In this document: positions 39,666 through 48,595 of the stretch, piece by piece
Numbering within the stretch: the stretch's first letter is position 1
Layout of the letters: each line of letters opens with the position of its first letter
Source of the DNA: SYAN01 sp964406345
GTDB lineage: Bacteria > Actinomycetota > Actinomycetes > Nanopelagicales > Nanopelagicaceae
NCBI GenBank assembly: GCA_964406345.1
Contig: CAYORK010000004.1
Span: forward strand, 1-64,000
Direction: 5' to 3'
DNA length: 64,000 nt
Notes under the pieces: model-generated
What the model was told of the DNA's origin: nothing
Databases searched by the model: none
Seen by the model: the letters and a program-made list of their open reading frames with translations, nothing else
Program-made: the position numbers and the translations under genes

Positions 39666-40658
39666 GTGAGCAGCAAGCGTTCCAACGGGCGCAGGAATCA
39701 GGCGCGATTCCAACCTCGTCTCGATGCATTGGCGATCATCTCCGGTGCGATGATCGCTGTGCAGGCGAGAGCCAATGGTGAACTCTCGGCGCAGATGGGA
39801 AACAGCCTTCAAGCAGCGCTCATCTCCTTCTCATCGGGACTTCTGATCATCAGCATCATTGCGATCTTCTCTCGGAGAATCAAAGCGGGGATGCGAACTC
39901 TTCGAGTCGCTGTCCGAGATGGCGCGATTCCAAGATGGCGACTCTTCGCGGGGATGCTTGGTGGCTCCTTCGTTGCGATCCAAACCAACATCGTGCCAAT
40001 CATCGGAGTGGCGATCTATTCTGTCGCTTCCATTGCGGGACAGGCGATCACCTCTCTTCTTGTCGATCGACTCGGCTTCACAGCAGGAGGACCAAAGGCC
40101 GTTAGTGCCCGCCGCATTGCTGCTGCTTTGATCACAGTGAGTGCAGTCGCAGTCTCAGTCATCGATCGACTCGATGATTCGACTTTCTCGTTCTTCCCAG
40201 TGTTCCTTGCCGTCCTTGCCGGAGCCTTCGTCGGCGTACAACGTGCGCTCAATGGTCAGATCAATGAACACTCAGGCGAGAGTTATGCGACCTCTTTGCT
40301 CAACTTCATCATGGGCACTGCATTCCTGGTGGTCTTCTTCTCCTTGGCGTTGCTTTTCTCTGATGTGAGCATTGCTCCTCTGCCTTCAGGGCCATGGTGG
40401 ATCTACACCGGCGGAGTGATTGGTGTCATCTACATCGCATTCACCGCCTTGATCGTCCAGCACCTTGGAGTCTTGACATTCACGGTCTTGAGCGTCGGCG
40501 GTCAGTTGATCGGCTCACTCCTCCTCGACCTCGCCAACCCCGAGCGTTCAGGGCAGGTCGGGTGGGCGCTGGTCACAGGAATCGCCCTCACCTACCTTGG
40601 CGTTTTGGTCAGCGGAGAGCGCAAAAAGAACGGAAAAACCTCTCACCCCAGTGCATAA
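39666..40658 (+). CDS. DMT-superfamily transporter (DUF606/YdcZ-like, two repeats)
   Basis: 330 aa from the GTG at 39666. Ten hydrophobic helices in two homologous halves: the first repeat has AVQARANGELSAQMGNSLQAALISFSSG, the second has GVQRALNGQINEHSGESYATSLLNFIMGT. That tandem pattern is typical of fused DUF606 proteins. The substrate is unknown. A longer frame upstream runs through the trhO gene and has no support. Confidence 0.82.
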   Translation: MSSKRSNGRRNQARFQPRLDALAIISGAMIAVQARANGELSAQMGNSLQAALISFSSGLLIISIIAIFSRRIKAGMRTLRVAVRDGAIPRWRLFAGMLGGSFVAIQTNIVPIIGVAIYSVASIAGQAITSLLVDRLGFTAGGPKAVSARRIAAALITVSAVAVSVIDRLDDSTFSFFPVFLAVLAGAFVGVQRALNGQINEHSGESYATSLLNFIMGTAFLVVFFSLALLFSDVSIAPLPSGPWWIYTGGVIGVIYIAFTALIVQHLGVLTFTVLSVGGQLIGSLLLDLANPERSGQVGWALVTGIALTYLGVLVSGERKKNGKTSHPSA

Positions 40659-40687
40659 ATCGGCAAAGACTTTGCGGTGTAGTAGGT

Positions 40688-41440
40688 GTGAGTGAAACTG
40701 CCCGAAGCGGCCGAGGGACATTGGGACTCGATCTCTCCTGGGTCAAGGGCTACCTTGATCTCGTCGCAAGCGGTGTCTCTGTCGAGCAACTGCTTCGCAG
40801 GAGCCATGAAGAGATCGGCGCTATCCACCCGATCGCCTTCACTCAGATCTTTGCCTTCGATCGAGAGGGCCACCTCACGCCGAAGATGACCTTTGGCGTT
40901 CCGCACGAGAGTCATCATGGATTGAGCCTTGCCAAGGATGAGCTCCATCCCGTCACAGATTGCGCTCGCACCGAAGATTCGCTCGCCATTCCTTCTCACT
41001 CCGAGTACCAGAGTCGTTATCCGAGCGTCCATTGGGGTAACGGTCCTTCGATCTTCGTCCCGCTTCGAGTCGGCCCGCTCGTCGATGGAGTCTTTGCCAT
41101 GGTCTTTCGGCGAGATCATGCAATCGCGTGGTCTGAGAGTCTGGAGTTGCAAGAGGCCATCTATGTCATCGCTCAACTTGCACATCTGATCGGTCACCGA
41201 GGTTCTCATGGAACCGATTCCAGCTCCACAGTCGATGCTTCCGTGAGCCTTGGGCTAAGCGATCGCCAACTGGTGATTGCGAAGATGATCGCACAAGGTA
41301 TGACTAACCGAACGATTGCGAAGGAACTTGGTTTCAGCGAGGCGACTATCCGTTATGAGACGATCAAACTCTACGAACGGCTCCGTGTGAAGAATCGCTC
41401 ACATGCAGCGGCACGGATACATCAACTAGGAATCGGTTAG
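40688..41440 (+). CDS. GAF-like LuxR-family transcriptional regulator
   Basis: 250 aa, GTG start. The C-terminal LuxR helix-turn-helix is clear (LSDRQLVIAKMIAQGMTNRTIAKELGFSEATIRYETIKLYERL, about 185-230). The first 170 residues look like a GAF sensor domain (FVPLRVGPLVDGVFAMVF). No receiver domain is seen, so it is not a two-component regulator. The signal and targets are unknown. The 29-bp gap to the DMT gene may allow co-transcription. Confidence 0.85.
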   Translation: MSETARSGRGTLGLDLSWVKGYLDLVASGVSVEQLLRRSHEEIGAIHPIAFTQIFAFDREGHLTPKMTFGVPHESHHGLSLAKDELHPVTDCARTEDSLAIPSHSEYQSRYPSVHWGNGPSIFVPLRVGPLVDGVFAMVFRRDHAIAWSESLELQEAIYVIAQLAHLIGHRGSHGTDSSSTVDASVSLGLSDRQLVIAKMIAQGMTNRTIAKELGFSEATIRYETIKLYERLRVKNRSHAAARIHQLGIG

Positions 41441-41469
41441 AGAGTCCATAGTCAGATCGGTTCTCCCTG

Positions 41470-43290
41470 CTATTCCAAGTTCATGTAGGAGACTTGCTCC
41501 TGGAACTCCTTAGAGCTCTGACGTAATTGGTCGAAGTCACCCTTGGCAAGGATGCGGCCTTTATCCATGAGGAATATCTGGTCAGCTTCCTTGATCGAAG
41601 CTAGTCGATGAGCGATGACGATGATGGTCAAAGAAGAGCGAAGCCCCAGAATCGCTTGAGTTACTTCAAACTCGGTCCTACCGTCGAGTGCGCTCGTCCC
41701 TTCGTCGATGATTAGGAGGCTGGGGTTGTTGTAGAGGGCGCGCGCGAGTGCGAGTCTCTGTTTCTCGCCTCCCGAGAGGCGAGATCCAAAGTTGCTCAAG
41801 TCGGTCTGAAGCCCATCGGGTAGTGCGCGCACCAAATCTGCCAATTGGGCTTGGGCGATTACTTCTTCGACACGCTTGATATCAACTTCGTCTTCTGGGA
41901 CTCCAAGCGCGATGTTGGTGATGAAATCTCCGCCAAGGATGTAGGGAGCCTGGGGGACATAACCGACTCCACCTGGATTCGCCTTCACCCACTCTCTGTT
42001 GGGGACACCATTGAATGTCACGGATCCGGAGTTACCAGAGTAGATACCGATGATGATGTCAGCGAGAGTGGTCTTTCCAGAACCAGAGGAACCCGCGAGA
42101 GCGACGAATGAACCCGGCTTTATCTCAAGGGATATGTCAGAGAGGACATTGCCTTCACCGTCTGGATATCTGAAGTCGAGGTTGGAGACCTTCACTTCAA
42201 CCGGAATGAACTCCTTGCGATTTCTCTCCAAGACGCTCTCGATGACAGGAACATCCATCGCATCGAGGGCCTTGATCACCTTCAGTGTCACTTCAGCGAC
42301 TCCAGCTGAGTTTCGAAAGGCGAGGAAAGAAGCCTGAATTCGGAGAATCGACGGTGTCAGACGACTGGCTGCAGCAAGGAAGACCAAGAGGGTGCTTAGT
42401 CCGGTCGCCGCATCGCTCTGCCAAGCTTGAAGTCCGATCAATCCACCACCGCCGATGACCAGGCCGATCTCAGCATTTGCCTTAGGGATCTGTCCCAACC
42501 ATGTGTATTTGGCATTGGCTTGTGTTGCCTTCTGGCGAGTGCTTACGAAGCTATCAAGGAAGAATTTCTGTCGTTGGAATGCAAATATCTCTTTGTAGGC
42601 CAGGACCATTGATGAGATCTGGTTACGCCCATGGATTGAGTACTTGGCATTCTCGCGTCCAAGTCGAGCGGAGTAGGAGCTGATCGACTTATAGGTTGCG
42701 ATAGCGAAAAGAGAGAAGAAGAGTAGTGTGAAGAGTGCTGTGACAGGATCGACTGCAACAAGGCCAATGAGTATGAGAAGAAGGAAGAAGACTTCCCCGA
42801 TGATGATCATGAAGCTAGAGATGATCCCAAGCATCAAGGCACCTACGCCATCAGTGAGAGCGTAGATCAGCTCATTGGTGTCCTTACGTTTGATCCACGA
42901 GAAGGATGCTGCTGAAAGTCGCTTCGCGAGGTCGACGGAGATGCGAGTCTGGCGATTGGCGAGAAAGAGGTAGATCCGTCGTGTCAGTATGAGGCTCGAG
43001 ACTGAGCGGAAGACAAAGAGGAAAGCCGTCGATAGCGCGAAGAAGACCAAGAGATCTCGCGTCTCATAAGAACCTAGGCCCACGCGGTCTATCAGAGTCT
43101 GGATCTGTCGCGGTAAGGCGAAGCCTGAGACGTATGTAGCACCGAGGGAGCCGAATGCTGCGATCATCGCAAGCGCAGCTAGGTCGACAAGACCGATGAA
43201 GATTTGAATGATGATGACGACGACGAGATAACGTCGCTCACGCGAGGTGAGAAGGCCGATGCTCTCTCTTAGGGCCTGATAGGGGCGCAC
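41470..43290 (-). CDS. ABC exporter (fused membrane and ATPase domains)
   Basis: 606 aa from the GTG at 43290. A longer frame to 43440 would run into nnrD, while 43290 has a TAGACT hexamer 7 nt upstream. Six membrane helices to about 310, then an ATPase domain with Walker A GSSGSGKTT, Q-loop VPQAPYI, signature LSGGEKQRLALARAL, Walker B LLIIDEGTSALD and H-loop AHRL. The type is that of lipid, glycan or multidrug half-transporters that work as homodimers. The substrate is unknown. Confidence 0.88.
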   Translation of the reverse strand: MRPYQALRESIGLLTSRERRYLVVVIIIQIFIGLVDLAALAMIAAFGSLGATYVSGFALPRQIQTLIDRVGLGSYETRDLLVFFALSTAFLFVFRSVSSLILTRRIYLFLANRQTRISVDLAKRLSAASFSWIKRKDTNELIYALTDGVGALMLGIISSFMIIIGEVFFLLLILIGLVAVDPVTALFTLLFFSLFAIATYKSISSYSARLGRENAKYSIHGRNQISSMVLAYKEIFAFQRQKFFLDSFVSTRQKATQANAKYTWLGQIPKANAEIGLVIGGGGLIGLQAWQSDAATGLSTLLVFLAAASRLTPSILRIQASFLAFRNSAGVAEVTLKVIKALDAMDVPVIESVLERNRKEFIPVEVKVSNLDFRYPDGEGNVLSDISLEIKPGSFVALAGSSGSGKTTLADIIIGIYSGNSGSVTFNGVPNREWVKANPGGVGYVPQAPYILGGDFITNIALGVPEDEVDIKRVEEVIAQAQLADLVRALPDGLQTDLSNFGSRLSGGEKQRLALARALYNNPSLLIIDEGTSALDGRTEFEVTQAILGLRSSLTIIVIAHRLASIKEADQIFLMDKGRILAKGDFDQLRQSSKEFQEQVSYMNLE

Positions 43291-43297
43291 TCGCGGG

Positions 43298-43303
43298 AGT
43301 CTA
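43298..43303 (-). promoter_or_regulatory. -10 element of the ABC exporter gene (TAGACT)
   Basis: TAGACT on the minus strand, 7 nt before the GTG at 43290; it lies between the nnrD stop (43338) and the exporter start. Confidence 0.5.
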
Positions 43304-43337
43304 CCTTGAGCAACTTCTACTCGAGATGCCCGTTGAA

Positions 43338-44084
43338 TCAGAGGTGGGCTAGCGAGTCCAGAATCTCCAACGCTGTGACCGAAGTGAATCTTTCCGATGC
43401 AAATCTGCCGGCATGAGAATGCAACGTCACTGCCCGGCACGCAAGATCCATTGCACTACTCATGTCTTTCGCATCGACAAAGAATGAGCCGAGTAGTCCT
43501 GCCAAGATGTCACCACTTCCTGCGGTAGCTAATTCCGGTCCGCCCACATCGTCGATGAACACCTCACCTTCGGGGCTAGCAACTACTGTTTGATGACCCT
43601 TGAGAACCACTATGACTTCGAGGTCATGCGCAGTTTGATGTGCGATTCGCTTTCGCTCATCAGGGCTCAGGGAAGTCTCTACTTCGATTCCGCAATGACG
43701 CAACTCGCCTTCATGGGGAGTGATCACCGTGATCGGATGTCTTCCGATGAATCCTCGCTCTAGAGCAAGGGAGATGCTCTCGCCATCGAGCACGAGTGGC
43801 ATTCCATAAGTGGGAGTGACGAGTTCACGCGACCCCGGTCCCATGACGAGCGAGTCGACTCGAGTTGCTGAGAGTGAGTCGATCGGAACCACATCAGGAA
43901 ATCTGCCGATCACAAGATCGACGATCCGTGGATCCCTTGAGAGGAACTTCACATACCCGGCGTTACCTCGCCTCGCTCCGCCGACGGCCAAGATCGCTGA
44001 ACCGGGATACTCCTTACTCCCCGCTGCCACCGCTACGACTCCACGCGAATACTTGTTGTCTTTGTGGTCGAGTTTTCTGCGCAT
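43338..44084 (-). CDS. nnrD: ADP-dependent NAD(P)H-hydrate dehydratase
   Basis: 248 aa. Ribokinase-like fold with HEGEL near the middle, VVLKGHQTVV, and the nucleotide motif ATAGSGDILAGLLGSFF. It dehydrates damaged NAD(P)H hydrates using ADP or ATP. In many bacteria it is fused to the epimerase NnrE; here it is alone, and no NnrE gene is seen in the window. Confidence 0.9.
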   Translation of the reverse strand: MRRKLDHKDNKYSRGVVAVAAGSKEYPGSAILAVGGARRGNAGYVKFLSRDPRIVDLVIGRFPDVVPIDSLSATRVDSLVMGPGSRELVTPTYGMPLVLDGESISLALERGFIGRHPITVITPHEGELRHCGIEVETSLSPDERKRIAHQTAHDLEVIVVLKGHQTVVASPEGEVFIDDVGGPELATAGSGDILAGLLGSFFVDAKDMSSAMDLACRAVTLHSHAGRFASERFTSVTALEILDSLAHL

Positions 44085-44090
44085 GTAGCA

Positions 44091-44096
44091 ATGTTA
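44091..44096 (-). promoter_or_regulatory. -10 element of nnrD (TAACAT)
   Basis: TAACAT on the minus strand, 6 nt before the ATG at 44084. Confidence 0.45.
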
Positions 44097-44243
44097 GGCA
44101 ACTTCTCTCAGACTTCTCTGCGCTACATCTCACACGGAGTGCGAGCCTTTCGAGTGGAAGCCTTCCATCCGCTGACCTATCCTCATCGCCATACAAACTT
44201 TCTTGATGGAATAGCGATGCTGAGTCGGGAGGAGAGAGAAATC

Positions 44244-45449
44244 ATGAAGAAGGTCTCACCACGGTGGATTCCTGCACTACTTGCTCCCGCCCTTGTTGCC
44301 TCATCAATCGTCTTCACCTCAGGCCAGGCTCGTGCGGTTGATCTTCCCGAGAAGAGTGCCGCTGAGATCCTCGCGATGATCAATACCGATGAAGAGATCT
44401 CTTTCTCTGGTCGGGTAGTGAAGAAGGCTGATCTCGGTCTACCACCTATGAATCTCGTGCCCGATATCTCTCAATCAATGGTGGATTCGATGAAGGAACG
44501 ACTTCCTGAAGAGATGGCGGAATTCATCCCTCAGGCCAGCATCGAAGGCGAGATCGCTCTGCTCCTCGAGTTCTTGGCAGGAACGCATAACGCCAATATC
44601 TATGTAGATGGACCATCACGAGCGCGGGTCCAAGTCCTAGATCTGCTCTCTGAGCGAAACTTCATCCGCAACGGAAAAGACCTCTGGTTCTACGATGCCG
44701 CGAAGTCGAAGGTCGTTCACACAGAGATCGATCCAGCAGCAGAAAGTGAAGCACGGAGTGAAATCGAACTCTCGATCACAGAGAATTCATCACAGTTCCC
44801 ATTTGATGTTACTTCACCAGCCTCAGTGGCGCAGTACCTGATCGGTCAGGCCGATGAGAGCACTGATTTCAGAGTCGATGAGGATGCATCCGTTGCTGGA
44901 CGCGACGCCTATCAACTGATCATGAGCCCAAAGGCTGGTCTATCTCTCTTTGACGAAGTTGCGATGGCGATTGATGCCGAGACCGGTCTTCCGCTCTCAG
45001 TCACCGTCAAGGCGGTCGGCAAGGATGATCCAGCTTTTGAGATTGCTTTCACCTCGATCTCATTCGATCGACCTCAGGCGTCTCTCTTCGACTTCACTCC
45101 GCCGGCAGGCGCAACTGTTGAGAAAGTCGACCTCGACGATCTGCAATCCCTATCCATGAACGAGAAGGGATCTCAACTCTCCCCAAGTGATCGATCTGAG
45201 CTGGAAGCAGAAGCTGGGCGCCTCCGTGCCGAAGGCTGGGCTGCTGTTGTGGAGATTCCTGCCGAACGAGTTCCTAGTGAATTCACGGATTCCTTGCGTG
45301 CTAATCGTCTGTACACAGAGCTGACGAAGAGCGTGAAGGGTGGTCGAGTCTTCTCGACAACTCTCTTCAATATCTTCTTCGCCGATGATGGCTCGCTCTA
45401 CGCTGGTGCAGTGACGATCGAGCGACTTCTCGAGGCAGCATCCAAGTAG
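44244..45449 (+). CDS. LolA-like exported protein (sigma-E regulator/outer-lipoprotein-carrier fold)
   Basis: 401 aa from the ATG of MKKVSPRWIPALL, with a strong ribosome site (GGGAGGAGAG) upstream. An earlier ATG at 44217 is possible. A signal peptide ends about ...SGQARA-VD. The beta-rich body contains LWFYDAAKSKVVHTEI and the MAIDAETGLPLSVTVKA pattern of LolA/RseB-fold proteins that precede ABC-2 transporter genes in actinobacteria. It probably acts outside the membrane, perhaps carrying a lipid or sensing stress. The ABC ATPase gene starts in its stop codon. Confidence 0.72.
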   Translation: MKKVSPRWIPALLAPALVASSIVFTSGQARAVDLPEKSAAEILAMINTDEEISFSGRVVKKADLGLPPMNLVPDISQSMVDSMKERLPEEMAEFIPQASIEGEIALLLEFLAGTHNANIYVDGPSRARVQVLDLLSERNFIRNGKDLWFYDAAKSKVVHTEIDPAAESEARSEIELSITENSSQFPFDVTSPASVAQYLIGQADESTDFRVDEDASVAGRDAYQLIMSPKAGLSLFDEVAMAIDAETGLPLSVTVKAVGKDDPAFEIAFTSISFDRPQASLFDFTPPAGATVEKVDLDDLQSLSMNEKGSQLSPSDRSELEAEAGRLRAEGWAAVVEIPAERVPSEFTDSLRANRLYTELTKSVKGGRVFSTTLFNIFFADDGSLYAGAVTIERLLEAASK

Positions 45450-46399
45450 TGGCTTCTCTCAAAGAAGCCGAGTACGCGATCGAAACTCGGGGGCTGAGCA
45501 AGTCCTTCGGTTCCCATCATGCGGTTGATTCCATCGATCTTCGGGTGCCACGTGGATCAGTGTTTGGCTTCCTCGGGCCGAATGGTTCCGGGAAGACAAC
45601 GACGATTCGTATGCTGCTGGGGCTTTCCAACATCTCATCCGGCGAGGTCTATCTCCTAGGTCATCGAATGCCCAATCATCTCGACCTTGCTTTACCTCAT
45701 GTAGGTGCCTTGGTAGAGGGTCCAGCTTTCTACCCTTTTCTTTCGGGTAGGCGAAACCTCATCCGATTCGATTCCGCCAACAAACTCGCAAATCCGAAGA
45801 CTCGTGATCAACGTGTTGATCAAGCACTCGCTCGCGTGGGACTAACTGCGGCAGCAGAAAAGAAAGTCCATGCATATTCGCTTGGAATGAAACAGCGGCT
45901 TGCAATCGCTAATGCTCTTCTTCAACCTCGAGAACTCTTGGTACTCGACGAGCCGACCAATGGTCTCGACCCACAAGGCACTCGCGAGATCCGCAACCTA
46001 GTACGGACCTTGGCTTCCGAAGGCATCACCTTCTTCATCTCAAGTCACCTTCTCGTCGAGATCGAACAGATATGCACCCACCTGGCAGTGATGAGCCAAG
46101 GACGCCTCGTCGAGCAAGGAAGTCTCGAGGAGTTATCGAAGAGCGAGACGCTCCTCTTGACGTTGCGCACCGAGCAGCGACAAGAGGCGCTCAAAGTGCT
46201 GAGAGAGTTGCAAATCAAAGGAAAGATCTCGAATGGGGAGATCGTGGCGACAGTCCCTCGTAGCCTGATAGAACCAGAGGAGATCGTAAGGAGATTGACC
46301 AAAGCCAAGGTCGGAGTGAAGTCCTTCTCTCTTCTTGCTCCGACACTAGAGGAGAGATTCGTATCTCTCACGGGGGAGGGATTCGATGTCGCTCGATAG
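45449..46399 (+). CDS. ABC transporter ATP-binding protein (ABC-2 type)
   Basis: 316 aa, GTG start overlapping the preceding TAG by one base. Walker A GPNGSGKTTT, signature YSLGMKQRLAIANAL, Walker B LLVLDEPTNGLDP, switch His in ISSHLL, plus a C-terminal domain of about 80 residues. The following gene encodes the permease. Probably exports a lipid, drug or polymer together with the LolA-like protein. Confidence 0.92.
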   Translation: MASLKEAEYAIETRGLSKSFGSHHAVDSIDLRVPRGSVFGFLGPNGSGKTTTIRMLLGLSNISSGEVYLLGHRMPNHLDLALPHVGALVEGPAFYPFLSGRRNLIRFDSANKLANPKTRDQRVDQALARVGLTAAAEKKVHAYSLGMKQRLAIANALLQPRELLVLDEPTNGLDPQGTREIRNLVRTLASEGITFFISSHLLVEIEQICTHLAVMSQGRLVEQGSLEELSKSETLLLTLRTEQRQEALKVLRELQIKGKISNGEIVATVPRSLIEPEEIVRRLTKAKVGVKSFSLLAPTLEERFVSLTGEGFDVAR

Positions 46400-47240
46400 G
46401 GATTTGCGATCCTCTGTGGGATTCGCTCACTTCGAGTTCATGAAGTCGGAGCTAGCGCTTCTCTTCACCCGACGTCGGACATGGGCGATGCTCTTTACCA
46501 TCTCACTTATCCCGATCTTTCTGGCGATCGCAGTCTCGCTTTCGGGATCCACCGTTCCGCCCGGTGAAGGACCTCCATTTCTCGACCGTGTCAGTCAGAA
46601 TGGTCTCTTCGTCGGATTCACCGCAATGGTCCTCGCCATCCCATTCTTCTTGCCATTGACGATGGCCGTCGTCGCCGGTGACACGATCGCAGGAGAAGCG
46701 AATACCGGGACTCTTCGTTATCTTCTTATCGCGCCCTTGGGCCGTGCCAAGTTACTCGTGGTGAAATTCATTGGAGCGGGTGCATTTGCACTCGCAGCGA
46801 CATTTACCTTGATGCTCACCGGCATCATCATTGGCGTCATCCTCTTTCCCGTTGGTCCAGTTACCTTGCTCTCGGGTGAAGTGATCCCAATTCCTGATGC
46901 CTTGCTCCGCATAGCCCTGGTTGCGATCTACGTCTCGATCTCCTTGTTGGGAGTCGCAGCAATCGGCCTCTTCATTTCGACTCTTACTGTCGTTCCGGTA
47001 GGAGCGATGGCAGCGACTGTGATCCTTTCGACGGTCTCACAGATCCTCGGATCACTTCCGCAGATCGAGGTGATCCACCCGTACCTGCCGACCTATTACT
47101 GGCTTGGTTTCGCCGACTTCCTCCGAAGTCCTCTCGACTTCACTTCCTTCATGAGCAATCTTCTCTTGCAACTTGGTTACATCTTGATCTTCGGGTCCTT
47201 CGCCTACAGCAAGTTCACCACGAAAGACGTTCTCTCCTAG
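46386..47240 (+). CDS. ABC-2 type permease
   Basis: 284 aa with six hydrophobic helices. Start ATG lies inside the last codons of the ATPase gene (14-bp overlap), indicating translational coupling. The TAVVAGDTIAGEANTGTLRYLLIAP block is typical of ABC2 permeases of the NatB/CcmA-partner kind. It forms the membrane channel for the ATPase at 45449-46399. Confidence 0.9.
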   Translation: MSLDRDLRSSVGFAHFEFMKSELALLFTRRRTWAMLFTISLIPIFLAIAVSLSGSTVPPGEGPPFLDRVSQNGLFVGFTAMVLAIPFFLPLTMAVVAGDTIAGEANTGTLRYLLIAPLGRAKLLVVKFIGAGAFALAATFTLMLTGIIIGVILFPVGPVTLLSGEVIPIPDALLRIALVAIYVSISLLGVAAIGLFISTLTVVPVGAMAATVILSTVSQILGSLPQIEVIHPYLPTYYWLGFADFLRSPLDFTSFMSNLLLQLGYILIFGSFAYSKFTTKDVLS

Positions 47241-47270
47241 AGGGTGCGACTGGCTACTTCGAAAGCTGAC

Positions 47271-47735
47271 TTACTTCCGATCCTCTTTACGTGATGCATA
47301 GGCGAATATCGCAAGACCGACCACGAGCGCCCCGGCACCTACGCCGTAAGAGATGACTTCGTCAGCACGATTGGAGTCCACGAAGACGCCGACGAATACA
47401 ACAGCGACGATAGCGACGACGACTCCAATCAATTTGGACTTCAAATCATCGAGATCTCGTACCCTCAGCCAAAGCGGGACTTCTATATCCGCATCGATGA
47501 AGAGCTCATAGAGCCCGTAGCCGATAACAAGGAGGACTGTCCCTAGAAGGATCGCATCGACCGCGGTGAGGACATCGACGATCGTATCTTTGAGGGCGGC
47601 ACCATCAGAGATCGCATCGATGACTACTTTCACCATCTCCACGGAGCCTTGACCCATCAAGAGCAGCGCTCCGACAATCGATGCAATCGCGGGTACGACA
47701 ACGGCGTATCTGGTGAGTCCTAGCAATCTCTTCAT
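47271..47735 (-). CDS. YqhA-family (UPF0114) membrane protein
   Basis: 154 aa from the ATG of MKRLLGLTRYAVVVPAIASIVGALLLM. Family features: an N-terminal helix, ILLGTVLLVIGYGLYELFI, then DLDDLKSKLIGVVVAIVAVVFV. A TTG start at 47771 is also possible. Four membrane helices. Function is unknown. Confidence 0.82.
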   Translation of the reverse strand: MKRLLGLTRYAVVVPAIASIVGALLLMGQGSVEMVKVVIDAISDGAALKDTIVDVLTAVDAILLGTVLLVIGYGLYELFIDADIEVPLWLRVRDLDDLKSKLIGVVVAIVAVVFVGVFVDSNRADEVISYGVGAGALVVGLAIFAYASRKEDRK

Positions 47736-47790
47736 CAGGTTCAGAGCGTACTCCTCATGTGAGGAACCCAAAGAGGTCTTGCGAGAAATT

Positions 47791-48552
47791 TCAAGGCATC
47801 ACCAATCCGCCATCAACCGGCACCGTTATTCCGGTGACATAGGTAGAAGCATCACTGGCTAACCAGATCAATGTCGCTGCAAGCTCTTCTGGATCACCGA
47901 GTCGACCGGCAGGAGTCACGCCTTTGAGCATCTCGACCATCTCTTTGGGGAGTTCATCACTCATCTCTGATGGGAAGAAGCCCGGCGCCAATGCATTGAC
48001 TCGAATTCGCTTTCTTCCCGTCCACTGCGCAGCAAGATCGCGCGTCAATCCAATCAATCCTGCTTTGCTCGCTGCATAGGCAGCCTGCGGCAGTCCTTGC
48101 GGTTTGATCCCCAAGACGCTCGAGATGTTGACGATGACTCCACCATCCTTATTCGCGCGTGCGAATGCCTGCGCCATCCAATAAGCCCCCATGAGATTCA
48201 CATCAAGTACTTGGCGGAACTCTTCTGGTGTCTCTCTTGTGGCAGGCACAGCGGTACCAACGCCGGCGTTATTGACCAAGATGTCGACTCGGCCGAAACT
48301 CTCGACCCCCTTGGCGATCAGTGCTTCACATTGGACTGGCTCTGTCACATCGGTCTGCATCGAGACGAAACGGCGTCCGGCTGATTCAACGAGTTTTCCA
48401 GTATCAGCAAGTCTCTCCACTCGCCGTGCGCCGAGGACGAGATCAGCGCCTGCCTCTGCCAGAGCTTTTGCAAAAGCCACGCCAAGTCCCGACGAGGCAC
48501 CGGTAACGACGGCGACCTTTCCATCTAGTCGGAATCGATCAAGAACACCCAT
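47791..48552 (-). CDS. Short-chain dehydrogenase/reductase
   Basis: 253 aa from the ATG of MGVLDRFRL, with GGGAGAGG ribosome site 4 nt upstream. Classical SDR: cofactor motif TGASSGLGVAFA, NNAG, the catalytic Ser in NISSV, YAASK and the C-terminal VPVDGG. It reduces or oxidises a hydroxyl using NAD(P). It diverges from the acyl-CoA dehydrogenase gene, so it may act in the same pathway, but it does not share its transcript. Confidence 0.92.
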   Translation of the reverse strand: MGVLDRFRLDGKVAVVTGASSGLGVAFAKALAEAGADLVLGARRVERLADTGKLVESAGRRFVSMQTDVTEPVQCEALIAKGVESFGRVDILVNNAGVGTAVPATRETPEEFRQVLDVNLMGAYWMAQAFARANKDGGVIVNISSVLGIKPQGLPQAAYAASKAGLIGLTRDLAAQWTGRKRIRVNALAPGFFPSEMSDELPKEMVEMLKGVTPAGRLGDPEELAATLIWLASDASTYVTGITVPVDGGLVMP

Positions 48553-48583
48553 CGGACCTCTCCCTAATCTCGAACTCTGTGCG

Positions 48584-48589
48584 TACGGT
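48584..48589 (+). promoter_or_regulatory. -10 element of the acyl-CoA dehydrogenase operon (TACGGT)
   Basis: TACGGT ending 6 nt before the ATG at 48596. Confidence 0.45.
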
Positions 48590-48595
48590 AGTGGC

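Noticed and set aside
41470..43440. 656-aa ABC exporter starting at 43440
   Set aside because: The extra N-terminus overlaps nnrD by 100 bp and looks unlike a transporter; the GTG at 43290 has a promoter hexamer at the right distance.
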